From the NCBI GenBank assembly GCA_964354345.1, contig CAYGZL010000053.1:1-64000 (forward strand): DNA of 64,000 bases, written 5' to 3'. Positions 52,199-60,869 of this stretch are shown here, one piece after another (within the stretch, counting starts at the first letter, position 1; each line of letters opens with the position of its first letter). The position numbers and the translations under genes were made by a program. Source of the stretch: CAYGZL01 sp964354345. Lineage in GTDB: Bacteria > Chloroflexota > Anaerolineae > Anaerolineales > UBA4823. The notes under the pieces are model-generated. The model saw only the letters and a program-made list of their open reading frames with translations. It had not been told where the DNA came from and did no database searches.

Positions 52199-54964
52199 CT
52201 ATAACTGTAATTCGGCCTTTACCATTCCATGTGGTGCAGTCGAGAGGGTAAAACCAAGTCGTTGACAGATATCATGCATCGGGTAGTTATCTGCGACAAT
52301 GATGGCTTCGAGGGTGTGTAATTTCTCTGCCCGGGCAAACTCAATCAGCCTCTGGAGCAAGGTCTTTCCAAGACCTAGCCCATGATATGGGTCAGCAGTC
52401 AGAACACTAAAGCGGGCGGTATTCCGGTCATGCATTTTACTCATCCGTACCACACTCATGATGACCAGTTCACCTGTCTGGGGATCGGCACCTTCAGCAA
52501 CGAAGCTGAACTGCCGATCGTAATCACAATGACAGATGCGCGCCAATCGCTCGTGACGAACGCGTTCCAGGTACTCCATTGGATGCAGGTAGCGCGTATA
52601 GACTGAGCGATCAGAAAGAACTTGATGAAATCGAATAAGAGCCGGCTCATCTTCAGCGCGGATTGGGCGGATCGTAATCATGTCGCCATTCTTCGTCTGA
52701 AAAGTGCTTACATACTGAGCTGGATAAGGTCGGATTGCTGAGCAAGGCAACTGGGTTTCATTAACGTCGGGACCATATACAACCACGCGAGCATCCAATG
52801 CGATGATACGATCGGACGAAGCCAGAAGAGGGTTGATATCTAATTCTTTTATCCAGGGCTGTTCGACAACTAGCTGGCTAAAGCGAACTAATATGTCTTC
52901 GAGTTCAACCAGGTTGACCGATTTTCGACCGCGGATACCTTTTAGTGCTGTGTAAACCTTCGTGCGTTCCATCATAAGCCTGGCTAAAGTTGTATTCAGT
53001 GGGGGCAAACAAAGAGCACGATCTTTGAAAACTTCCACTAATTGACCACCCATTCCAAACAAGAGCACTGGACCGAACTGGGAATCAATGCTGCTACCCA
53101 GGATTAACTCATAGCCTTCGAGCTTGACCATCGGTTGGACGGTTACACCCAGGAAATGAGGTTTTCCATTCTCGCCCTCGCCAACTCGTTCTCGAACGCT
53201 GGTTTGGATCATGAGGAAGGCAGCGGATACAGCAGCCGGATCAGTCAAGTTTAACTGTATACCACCCACATCTGTCTTGTGGGTGATCGTCTCGGAATGC
53301 AATTTCAATACAACTGGATAACCGATTTCGCCAGCAGCGTTTACGGCGTCTTCGAGAGTCAAAGCGATACGAGTTTCGACCGTCGGGATGCCATATGCAG
53401 CCAGCAGTTGCTTGGATTCATATTCTGTCAGGATTGTGCGACCGGACTCGCGCACCATCGATATGATATTGGTGGCGCGGGTAACTTCAAACCTGCTCCC
53501 ACCGTTTTCATTACTTCGTAAAACTGGCGTTTCGTAAAGTCGATTGAGGATGGTTGAATATTCAGCCATATAGGTGAAAAGATGGGATGCGGTGTCAGGA
53601 TAAGAGAAAGTAGGGATATCTGCTCGATTGAGTATTTGGATACCTTGTTCCACGCCGCTGCCACCCATCCAGCTGGCCAGGACTGGCTTACCGGTAATAA
53701 AAGCATAAGGCGCAAGCTGTTCAGCAGTTGCGGTGGGGTCAGTCATCGCTTGGGGGGTGAGGATGACCAACATACCATCGCTATTGGGATCTTTCGCAGC
53801 AATTTCGAGAGCTTTCGCATAACGTTCCGGACTGGCATCACCGAGAATGTCGACCGGATTGTTGTGACTCCAGGCAGCCGGCAGGAGTTGATTGAAGGCC
53901 TCCATCGTTTCTTGAGAAAGTTCCGCAAGCTGGCTACCTCTGGTGATTAAGGTATCCGTCGCCAGGACACCAGGACCACCGGCGTTAGTCAATATCGTCA
54001 GGCGGTTACCGTTTGGGCGAGGTTGTTTGGCGAGAACCTCAGCCATGTGGAACAGATCAGCAATACTATTAACACGCAAGACACCACTCCGACGGAAGGC
54101 GATTTCCAGGACTTCATCCGAGCCGGTTAATGAGCCTGTGTGTGAAGCAGCCGCTTTGGCTGCCCCAGCGGTTCGACCGGGTTTTAAGACGATGATCGGC
54201 TTAGTCAGGGCAACTTCGCGCGCTGCAGATATGAATCCCCGTGCATCACCGATGGTCTCCATATAAATAACAATACTTTCCGTACGTGGATCATCCCCGA
54301 GATAATAGATTAAGTCACCCCAATTGATATCAAGCATCGAACCGATAGAAACGAAGGAGCTGAAACCGACGTTTTCTTTTATACTCCAATCGAGCACAGC
54401 TGTGCACAACGCTCCAGATTGACTGATGAAACCTACTTTTCCTGGACGGGCCATGGTAGCGGCGAAGGTGGCATTCAAACCACTTAAGGGATTCATCACA
54501 CCCAGGCAGTTGGGTCCGATAATGGGCATATTTCCGTGGCTGGCATATTCAAGGATTTGCCTCTCCAGCTCCGCACCCCCTGGCCCGGTTTCTTTAAATC
54601 CAGCCGAGATAATAATTGCGCCTCGGACACCCGCCTCAACACATTCTTTGACTATGTTGGGAATGGTAGGTGCCGGTGTGACAATCACAGCCAGGTCGAC
54701 AGCTTCTGGCACGGAAGCGATGTTTGGATAAGCCTTGATACCCAGGACACCCGTCCGTTTTGGGTTCACCGGGAAGACAGTACCGCCGAAGGGGTTGCTG
54801 ATTAAATTCCATAGCAACGTGCGTCCGACCGTTCCGGGATTCTCAGTGGCTCCAATAACGGCGACGGTTTTTGGGATAAAAATTGCATCGAGAGTCTGGC
54901 GTTCGTAATGCAGAACATCGTGCACAGGATCGAAGGTAGGTAAGGATGTACCAGGTGTATTCAT
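52199..54964 (-). CDS. ADP-forming acyl-CoA synthetase fused to a GNAT acetyltransferase
   Basis: 921 residues. A CoA-binding Rossmann domain (about 20-160, TVAVIGATENPGTVGRTL), a succinyl-CoA-ligase-like part with the phospho-His motif AASHTGSLTGSDEV near residue 274, an ATP-grasp domain (about 500-715, LKLHSETITHKTDVGGIQLN), and a GNAT domain (about 765-921, YHGLGLGKTLLQRLIEFA). This is the Pat/PatZ layout, in which some members have lost the synthetase His; here it is kept, so it may both make acetyl-CoA or acetate plus ATP and acetylate proteins. It has its own upstream region of 140 bp. Confidence 0.9.
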   Translation of the reverse strand: MNTPGTSLPTFDPVHDVLHYERQTLDAIFIPKTVAVIGATENPGTVGRTLLWNLISNPFGGTVFPVNPKRTGVLGIKAYPNIASVPEAVDLAVIVTPAPTIPNIVKECVEAGVRGAIIISAGFKETGPGGAELERQILEYASHGNMPIIGPNCLGVMNPLSGLNATFAATMARPGKVGFISQSGALCTAVLDWSIKENVGFSSFVSIGSMLDINWGDLIYYLGDDPRTESIVIYMETIGDARGFISAAREVALTKPIIVLKPGRTAGAAKAAASHTGSLTGSDEVLEIAFRRSGVLRVNSIADLFHMAEVLAKQPRPNGNRLTILTNAGGPGVLATDTLITRGSQLAELSQETMEAFNQLLPAAWSHNNPVDILGDASPERYAKALEIAAKDPNSDGMLVILTPQAMTDPTATAEQLAPYAFITGKPVLASWMGGSGVEQGIQILNRADIPTFSYPDTASHLFTYMAEYSTILNRLYETPVLRSNENGGSRFEVTRATNIISMVRESGRTILTEYESKQLLAAYGIPTVETRIALTLEDAVNAAGEIGYPVVLKLHSETITHKTDVGGIQLNLTDPAAVSAAFLMIQTSVRERVGEGENGKPHFLGVTVQPMVKLEGYELILGSSIDSQFGPVLLFGMGGQLVEVFKDRALCLPPLNTTLARLMMERTKVYTALKGIRGRKSVNLVELEDILVRFSQLVVEQPWIKELDINPLLASSDRIIALDARVVVYGPDVNETQLPCSAIRPYPAQYVSTFQTKNGDMITIRPIRAEDEPALIRFHQVLSDRSVYTRYLHPMEYLERVRHERLARICHCDYDRQFSFVAEGADPQTGELVIMSVVRMSKMHDRNTARFSVLTADPYHGLGLGKTLLQRLIEFARAEKLHTLEAIIVADNYPMHDICQRLGFTLSTAPHGMVKAELQL

Positions 54965-55105
54965 GGAATCTCCAAGGAATATGATTTATTATTTTAATTA
55001 TTTATCCAACCAAGTATTGTACCCTTTTTCTTCGCCTCGTAGGATGTAAGTAACTTCCCTTTTTAGGGGATATTGTTTATTACATAGGTTGTGGAAGGTT
55101 ATTTG

Positions 55106-55798
55106 TTACGAAAGCGGTGTTTTTTCGGCGCGGTGTTTAATCCCCAATAGCATCTTGCGCTCCATTAAAAAGGCACCTGGTTCGATAAAAACTTGCATAA
55201 AGAGATTGTTCGTTAGATTACTGTTCCAGTTTGCTCGCCAACGTTCGATCAAACGGGTTTTCTCGGGAGAAATGGGAAATAGATACCATCCCCAGGAAAC
55301 TACCCAATAATCACCAGGATTTAGGGTGGGGATTGTGTCAGGATCCTGGCGAGTGTCGCCAAATAAAACCAAAGTTTGATTTGGCTCGAGGATCGCGACG
55401 GGTACCCCAATCCCACCTGGGGTGAGGGGAATCTGATCGCCTACTTCCAGTTGTTGGTGTACTGACATGATCCGATCTGTGTTCTTAATCGACAAACCCA
55501 TTAAATTTTCAATCCACTCATAACTGTAAAACCCCCCTCGGCCTTGCCCGATCTGGATCAGCCAGGGCCAGATTTGCTCTGAAGATGCCTGGATTGTGAT
55601 GGCATGGGTTGTGTTGAGCCTGGGTTCCGGAATCAGGTTATCGCCTGGCAAGGGTAAAGTAACTTCGGCTTTTGATGTACCCCAATGCAAATACCAAGGG
55701 CGAGCGAAAAAAGAATACGCAGCCGCAGCGGCACCAATAGCCGCGGCTATACCAGAAATTGTTTTAAACGGCGAATATTTCGAAGTTGGGTCATTCAT
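55106..55798 (-). CDS. SRPBCC-family protein with N-terminal membrane segment
   Basis: About 230 residues. An N-terminal hydrophobic Ala-rich segment (GIAAAIGAAAAAYSFFARPW) is followed by an SRPBCC-type ligand-binding fold: TTHAITIQASSEQIWPWLIQ, then GQGRGGFYSYEWIENLMGL and a C-terminal helix MQVFIEPGAFLMERKMLLGI. These proteins bind hydrophobic ligands; the substrate is unknown. The ATG at 55798 is preferred to a TTG three codons upstream; neither has a good ribosome-binding site. It reads away from the CODH/ACS locus. Confidence 0.75.
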   Translation of the reverse strand: MNDPTSKYSPFKTISGIAAAIGAAAAAYSFFARPWYLHWGTSKAEVTLPLPGDNLIPEPRLNTTHAITIQASSEQIWPWLIQIGQGRGGFYSYEWIENLMGLSIKNTDRIMSVHQQLEVGDQIPLTPGGIGVPVAILEPNQTLVLFGDTRQDPDTIPTLNPGDYWVVSWGWYLFPISPEKTRLIERWRANWNSNLTNNLFMQVFIEPGAFLMERKMLLGIKHRAEKTPLS

Positions 55799-55990
55799 AA
55801 ATTTCAAATGGAAGAGAAATAATTTTATTACCTTACCTGTCCTATATAACTCTGAAATGAGTAAATCGTTACGGGAATCCGATCCAGGTGTAGGATTAAT
55901 GGTATGATTGGTAAATTATTTTAATAGTCAGACAACTGAGATTCATCGGGACATTCGGGTTTCAACGCGAATTAATGTCAGAGGCAGAAA

Positions 55991-56695
55991 ATGAGTTTGG
56001 ATGGTAGGTTACCAATTATCGTTGTGGCTTGTAAAGTGTTTGAAGATCAACTGAATCGATATTTACCAACTGAATTGGTTTTCAATGTTAATTATCTCGA
56101 TTATGGTTTGCATAAGGTCCCGCGTGATTTAAAGCGAGCCATGCAAGCAAAAATAGATTCAATTGAAGAGCCAAGTTTGATTTTACTTGGCTTTGGACTT
56201 TGCGGTAATGGGCTGCATGGGATAAAGGCTGGTAGACACACCTTATTAATTCCCCGCACTGATGATTGCATTGCGATTTTATTGGGTTCGTATCGGGCGT
56301 ACCAGGAGGAATTCGAGGTCTCCCCTGGAACCTATTACTTGAGTATAGGATGGCTAGAGGCTGGAAGTAATCCTCTTCAGGAATATCGGGATTATGTGAC
56401 CCGTTATGGTGAGGAGCAAGCTCAGTGGCTGATGGATCAGCAATATGCCCATTACAGACGGTTAGCCTTTGTTTCTCACCAGGAAGCTGATTTAGCTAAG
56501 TACCGTACCCGAGCCCAAGAAGTAGCTCAATTTTGTAGCCAGTGGGGTATGAAATACGAAGAATTGGTTGGATCTGACGATTATATTGCACGGTTGGTCG
56601 AAGTTGCTTTGGATCTCTCGAAGGCTGATCGGGAATTTCTTGTGATACCCCCTGGCGCAGTACTTGAACAAAGCCAATTTTTCCGTCTACCTTAG
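55991..56695 (+). CDS. DUF1638 domain protein
   Basis: 234 residues, soluble. IIVVACKVFEDQLNRYLP, LILLGFGLCGNGLHGIKAG with a conserved Cys-Gly, LLIPRTDDCIAILLGSYRAY and YYLSIGWLEAG are typical of DUF1638 (PF07796). The family commonly sits next to corrinoid-protein and methyltransferase genes, and here it is first in the CODH/ACS locus, 10 bp before the corrinoid-activator gene. A role in corrinoid handling is inferred from that. AGAGG lies ten bases before the ATG. Confidence 0.85.
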   Translation: MSLDGRLPIIVVACKVFEDQLNRYLPTELVFNVNYLDYGLHKVPRDLKRAMQAKIDSIEEPSLILLGFGLCGNGLHGIKAGRHTLLIPRTDDCIAILLGSYRAYQEEFEVSPGTYYLSIGWLEAGSNPLQEYRDYVTRYGEEQAQWLMDQQYAHYRRLAFVSHQEADLAKYRTRAQEVAQFCSQWGMKYEELVGSDDYIARLVEVALDLSKADREFLVIPPGAVLEQSQFFRLP

Positions 56696-56705
56696 GTGAA
56701 ATTGT

Positions 56706-58319
56706 ATGCCAACCAGTTATGTGCAAACGACTGTAATTTATGGTGAAGAGAAAAGGACCGTCCAGACAGAGGTTGGCACTCTTTTGGGAGATGCAATTGT
56801 CCAGACTGGCCTGCCTATGGAACAACCCTGTGCAGGTCGAGGAACTTGTGGGAAATGTAAAGTTTTGGTAGAATCCGGTGTCGCGCCGGCGGATGAAATT
56901 GAACATAAACACCTGACAGCGGGTGAACTTGCATTAGGAAATCGTCTGGCTTGCCGGGCGCGGATTATGAGCGATGTACAGGTAATGCTGGCGCCTATCG
57001 TCGTTTACTCGAATAAGATCTTCCGAGCCAGTAACCGCTATAAGAGAACTGACACACCGTTAGGCCTGGCGATCGACCTGGGTTCTACTACGGTAGCGGC
57101 GTTCTTAACGATGATGGATAATGGTGAGGTTTGTGCGGGCGGTGCTGGATTGAACCAACAGGTTGTATTCGGGGCAGATGTCATCTCTCGGCTAAATTCA
57201 GCTGTGCAAAGCCCGGAAAATGCTGGGCGACTACATCGCCTGGCTCTGGCTTCGATAAACCAGGCAGTAGACACGCTGAACCTCTCTGAGCAAATACGCG
57301 GACGGATTCAACGAGTGGTGGTTGTCGGCAATGTGGCGATGCATCACCTGTTTGCACGGTTTCCAGTAGATCGGTTGGCAGTAATGCCTTTTCAACCCTT
57401 TGATCGAGCGCCGATCCTGGATGCCAGATACTTAATGGGGGGGATCTTCCCCGAGGGAGTCAAGGTTTCGTTACCACCGATGATCGGTGGTTTTGTCGGT
57501 TCAGATGCACTGGCATGCCTGGCTTATTTCCAATTTGACCAACCACCCGGGCCGTTGGTTGCGATAGATCTTGGCACCAACGGAGAGGTGCTTGTTACCG
57601 ATGGGAAACGGATTTTAACCGCATCAACCGCTGCCGGCCCGGCTTTTGAGGGGGTTTTTATCTCGTGTGGTACGCGCGCAGTAGATGGTGCGATTGTGAA
57701 AACGTTTCTAGATCAGGAAGGACTTCATTTTGAGACAATTGCAAATGAGCCTCCGGTAGGCCTGACGGGTTCCGGATTGTTAAGTTTGGTGCATGTTTTA
57801 AGACAGGGTGGCTTGATTAGCGAGAATGGTCGAATTGTGGAACGTGCGGATCAATTGGAAATAAAGGTGGCCATTGACCAGCACGGTGCGAAACGGATCT
57901 TACTCACGGACAATGGCAGGTTGGGTTTATCTCAGTGGGATATCCGCGAGTTACAAAAAGCTAAAGGAGCGATCCGGGCAGCGATTGATACATTGATGGA
58001 AATCTTAGGCCTGGTCCCTGAGGACCTGGTCAGGGTGATCTTAACCGGTTCGTTTGGTGGACAGATAGATATCGATGCTGCCCAAGCATTGGGATTGCTA
58101 CCACCGGTAGACAGGGGAATTATCGTAAATGTTGCGAATGGCGCTGGATTGGGCGCGGCGACATTCTTAACCGATGAAGGATTTTCACGGGGAGTAACCT
58201 TAGCTAATCGAGCTGAACAGGTTGACCTCGATTTAGATCCACACTTTATCCCACGATATGTAGCTGCAATGACCCTGGCTCCTGGTGTTTCTATCCAGGT
58301 GAGAAATGCATTACAATAA
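56706..58319 (+). CDS. RACo-type reductive activator of the corrinoid/iron-sulfur protein
   Basis: 537 residues. An N-terminal [2Fe-2S] ferredoxin domain with Cys42, Cys48, Cys51 and Cys83 (CAGRGTCGKC, then LACRA), a linker and an ASKHA ATPase domain (LAIDLGSTTVAAFLTM, VAIDLGTNGEV, TASTAAGPAFEGVF, GSFGGQIDIDAA). Such proteins use ATP to push an electron onto Co(II) of the corrinoid protein, restoring the active Co(I) state of the Wood-Ljungdahl pathway. The setting next to DUF1638 and CODH/ACS supports this. Confidence 0.93.
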   Translation: MPTSYVQTTVIYGEEKRTVQTEVGTLLGDAIVQTGLPMEQPCAGRGTCGKCKVLVESGVAPADEIEHKHLTAGELALGNRLACRARIMSDVQVMLAPIVVYSNKIFRASNRYKRTDTPLGLAIDLGSTTVAAFLTMMDNGEVCAGGAGLNQQVVFGADVISRLNSAVQSPENAGRLHRLALASINQAVDTLNLSEQIRGRIQRVVVVGNVAMHHLFARFPVDRLAVMPFQPFDRAPILDARYLMGGIFPEGVKVSLPPMIGGFVGSDALACLAYFQFDQPPGPLVAIDLGTNGEVLVTDGKRILTASTAAGPAFEGVFISCGTRAVDGAIVKTFLDQEGLHFETIANEPPVGLTGSGLLSLVHVLRQGGLISENGRIVERADQLEIKVAIDQHGAKRILLTDNGRLGLSQWDIRELQKAKGAIRAAIDTLMEILGLVPEDLVRVILTGSFGGQIDIDAAQALGLLPPVDRGIIVNVANGAGLGAATFLTDEGFSRGVTLANRAEQVDLDLDPHFIPRYVAAMTLAPGVSIQVRNALQ

Positions 58320-58408
58320 TAGTATGAATGTCACTTGCGGGAAGTGGACTCCATTGCTATATATTACCGGAAATGGCATATTCGATTCGTTAATAGGAGA
58401 AGGAGACA

Positions 58409-58807
58409 GTGAAGACAACCGTTATTAATATTCCTAATTTATATGGTGATCATCATGTCATCGAAATACGGCGTATTCTGTTAAGTATTCCTGGAGTGAA
58501 GGAAGTGAACGCGAGTAGCGCGTTCCGCGTCGTAGAAGTGACTTATGATTCTGCTATAACCAACGATTTAGATATTACTGTAAAGCTAGATCAAGCTGGT
58601 TACCTGGGTGAGTGGACCGTGCCGGTCGAATTGAGCGCGGCAGCTGAGCCAGGCGATCGAGTGAAGCCTTTCTTCCGCCATACAGCAGTGTATGAGAACA
58701 TGCGCCAGGTGGTCAGCTTCGCTCAAACTATCGGTTCCGCCCCTTACCTGGGTCGTCCCTTATGGAACTGCCCGGGGATGGGTGTGATTCGCAAGATGGA
58801 GGAATAA
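58409..58807 (+). CDS. HMA-like small protein in the CODH/ACS locus
   Basis: 132 residues. The first ~68 residues follow a beta-alpha-beta-beta-alpha-beta heavy-metal-associated pattern (TTVINIPNLYGDHHVIEIRR, VEVTYDSAI, VKLDQAGYLGEW), but the metal-binding CxxC is replaced by NLYGDHH. The C-terminal ~60 residues have a short segment with one Cys near the end (LWNCPGMGVIRKMEE). GTG start with GGAGAAGGAG just upstream. It lies 7 bp before cooS, so the two are co-translated. A maturation or metal-delivery role for CODH/ACS is a guess from context. I do not recognise the family by name. Confidence 0.7.
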   Translation: MKTTVINIPNLYGDHHVIEIRRILLSIPGVKEVNASSAFRVVEVTYDSAITNDLDITVKLDQAGYLGEWTVPVELSAAAEPGDRVKPFFRHTAVYENMRQVVSFAQTIGSAPYLGRPLWNCPGMGVIRKMEE

Positions 58808-58814
58808 TATTGTT

Positions 58815-60848
58815 ATGGCTACAAAAGGGAAACGCAGCAACGAGGAGCGAACGTCAGATCCAGCTGCTCAACAAATGTTAATTCGGGCGGATGAGTTAGG
58901 GATCGGGACCGCATTTAGCCGGGCAGAGGATATGGCGCCGTGCAATATCGGTGGGGCGGGGATGTGCTGTAAGATATGTGGTATGGGCCCCTGTCGACTA
59001 ACAAAAGATGGTCAAACCGGTGTGTGTGGGGCGACAATAGACACAATCCAGGCGCGCAATTTTATCCGGTCTATCGCGGCTGGATCCGCAGCCCACTCCG
59101 ATCATGGACGCGACATGGCTTTCACTCTGAAAGCTGTCGCGAACGGCGAAACGGAGGGATATCGCATCAAGGATGTCGCCAAGCTAAGAGTTGTGGCTTC
59201 TCGTTATGGCATACCGATCGAGAAACGATCGCCTGAAGAAATTGCTAATGATCTGGCTGATTTATATATTGCCCAGTTTGGTCAACAACGGGGTGAGCTG
59301 GCGCCAATTACTCGGGCACCGAAGAAGCGCCAACAGGTGTGGCATGATACCAATGTCACACCACGTGGGATTGATCGGGAAGTAGTTGAGGCATTACACC
59401 GCACGCATATGGGCGATGATCAGGAACCGACTCACATTTTACAACATGCTATTCGGACGTCGCTGGCGGATGGATGGGGCGGGAGCATGATCGCCACGGA
59501 CATCTCGGATATTTTATTCGGTACGCCAGCGCCTATCCTTGGTCAGGCCAACCTGGGAGTGCTGAGGAATGATATGGTGAATGTGATTGTCCATGGGCAT
59601 GAACCTACTTTGAGCCAGATGATCGTGGCGGCCTCACAAGATCCAGAAATTATTGAATATGCAAAAGCGGCTGGCGCAAAGGGTGTGAACCTTGCGGGTA
59701 TCTGCTGTACGGCGAATGAGATCCTGATGCGTCAAGGCATCCCGGCGGCAGGTAACTTCTTGCACCAAGAGCTGGCAATTTTAACCGGTGCAGTAGAAGC
59801 CATGGTAGTCGATGTCCAGTGTGTGATGCAGGCGTTGGTGGACCTGGCAGCTAATTTCCACACCCAGGTAATTACGACATCACCGAAAGTACGCATCAAA
59901 GGCGCTGTGCATATCGAGTTCGATGAGCACCATGCGTTAACAATTGCCAAGCATATTCTGAAGACGGCCATTGATAACTATCAAAACCGGGGTGAAACCC
60001 ATATTCCCCAAATAAAGTCAGAATTGATCCCCGGTTTTTCGCATGAATATATCAATTATATGCTCGGTGGGTCTTATCGGGCTTCTTTTCGACCCTTAAA
60101 TGACGCCATTATGTCCGGACGAATCCGGGGGGTAGCGGCGATTGTAGGCTGCAACAATCCACGGAGTAAACAAGATTACCTGCACACCTACGTAACCCAG
60201 GAATTGTTGAAAAATGATGTCCTGATTGTGGAGACTGGTTGCGGCGCGATCGCGGCAGCCAAGTTAGGTCTACTGTTAGGTGAAGCAGGGTTGGATAAAG
60301 TAGGTCCCGGTCTGCGCGAGGTGTGCGAAACTGTAGGTATTCCACCTGTACTACACATGGGCTCTTGCGTAGATAATACCCGCATTTTGACCGTTTTAAC
60401 GCAAATGGTCGAAGAAGGTGGGTTAGGGGATGACATTGACCAGGTGCCGGCTGTGGGTCTGGCGCCTGAGTGGATGAGTGAAAAAGCGTTATCCATCGGC
60501 GCCTATTGTGTGGCTTCCGGAGCGTATGTGATCTTTGGTGGGGCTTCACCCATCAGTGGTATGCCGGACCGGGTGGCTGATTCAGATATCGTATTAAACT
60601 ATATCAGCGAAGGGTGGGAGAAGTTGTATGGTGGTAAGATGGAATTTATCGCTGATCCGGACGAAATGATCCGCCGCTCCCTGGCGCACATTGATAAAAA
60701 GCGCGCTGCCTTGGGCTTACCCGTTTACGATCCACAGAAGTGGGGTCGCAGCGGTGATAAACGCATGCTTGAATTGGAAGCGCTACCTCTGGCTGAGCGA
60801 CAGGCGGCGCTGTATGGCCAACCAGTGTTGAATGGTACATCCGGTTAG
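58815..60848 (+). CDS. cooS: Carbon monoxide dehydrogenase catalytic subunit (CooS/AcsA)
   Basis: 677 residues. The N-terminal iron-sulfur ligands are Cys43, Cys51, Cys52, Cys55, Cys60 and Cys71 (APCNIGGAGMCCKICGMGPC). Later Cys-containing stretches GICCTANEI, VIVETGCGAIAAAKLG and HMGSCVDNTRI supply the Ni-Fe C-cluster, and His94/His97 lie in SAAHSDHGRD. It interconverts CO and CO2. Together with AcsB it is the bifunctional CODH/ACS; it begins 7 bp after the HMA-like gene and ends 21 bp before acsB. Confidence 0.97.
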   Translation: MATKGKRSNEERTSDPAAQQMLIRADELGIGTAFSRAEDMAPCNIGGAGMCCKICGMGPCRLTKDGQTGVCGATIDTIQARNFIRSIAAGSAAHSDHGRDMAFTLKAVANGETEGYRIKDVAKLRVVASRYGIPIEKRSPEEIANDLADLYIAQFGQQRGELAPITRAPKKRQQVWHDTNVTPRGIDREVVEALHRTHMGDDQEPTHILQHAIRTSLADGWGGSMIATDISDILFGTPAPILGQANLGVLRNDMVNVIVHGHEPTLSQMIVAASQDPEIIEYAKAAGAKGVNLAGICCTANEILMRQGIPAAGNFLHQELAILTGAVEAMVVDVQCVMQALVDLAANFHTQVITTSPKVRIKGAVHIEFDEHHALTIAKHILKTAIDNYQNRGETHIPQIKSELIPGFSHEYINYMLGGSYRASFRPLNDAIMSGRIRGVAAIVGCNNPRSKQDYLHTYVTQELLKNDVLIVETGCGAIAAAKLGLLLGEAGLDKVGPGLREVCETVGIPPVLHMGSCVDNTRILTVLTQMVEEGGLGDDIDQVPAVGLAPEWMSEKALSIGAYCVASGAYVIFGGASPISGMPDRVADSDIVLNYISEGWEKLYGGKMEFIADPDEMIRRSLAHIDKKRAALGLPVYDPQKWGRSGDKRMLELEALPLAERQAALYGQPVLNGTSG

Positions 60849-60869
60849 CCGGGGAAGGAAGATCGATCT

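Noticed and set aside
53428..54731. Several 60-120-codon frames opposite the acyl-CoA synthetase gene
   Set aside because: All are antisense shadows of a long gene with clear domain matches; none has its own motif.
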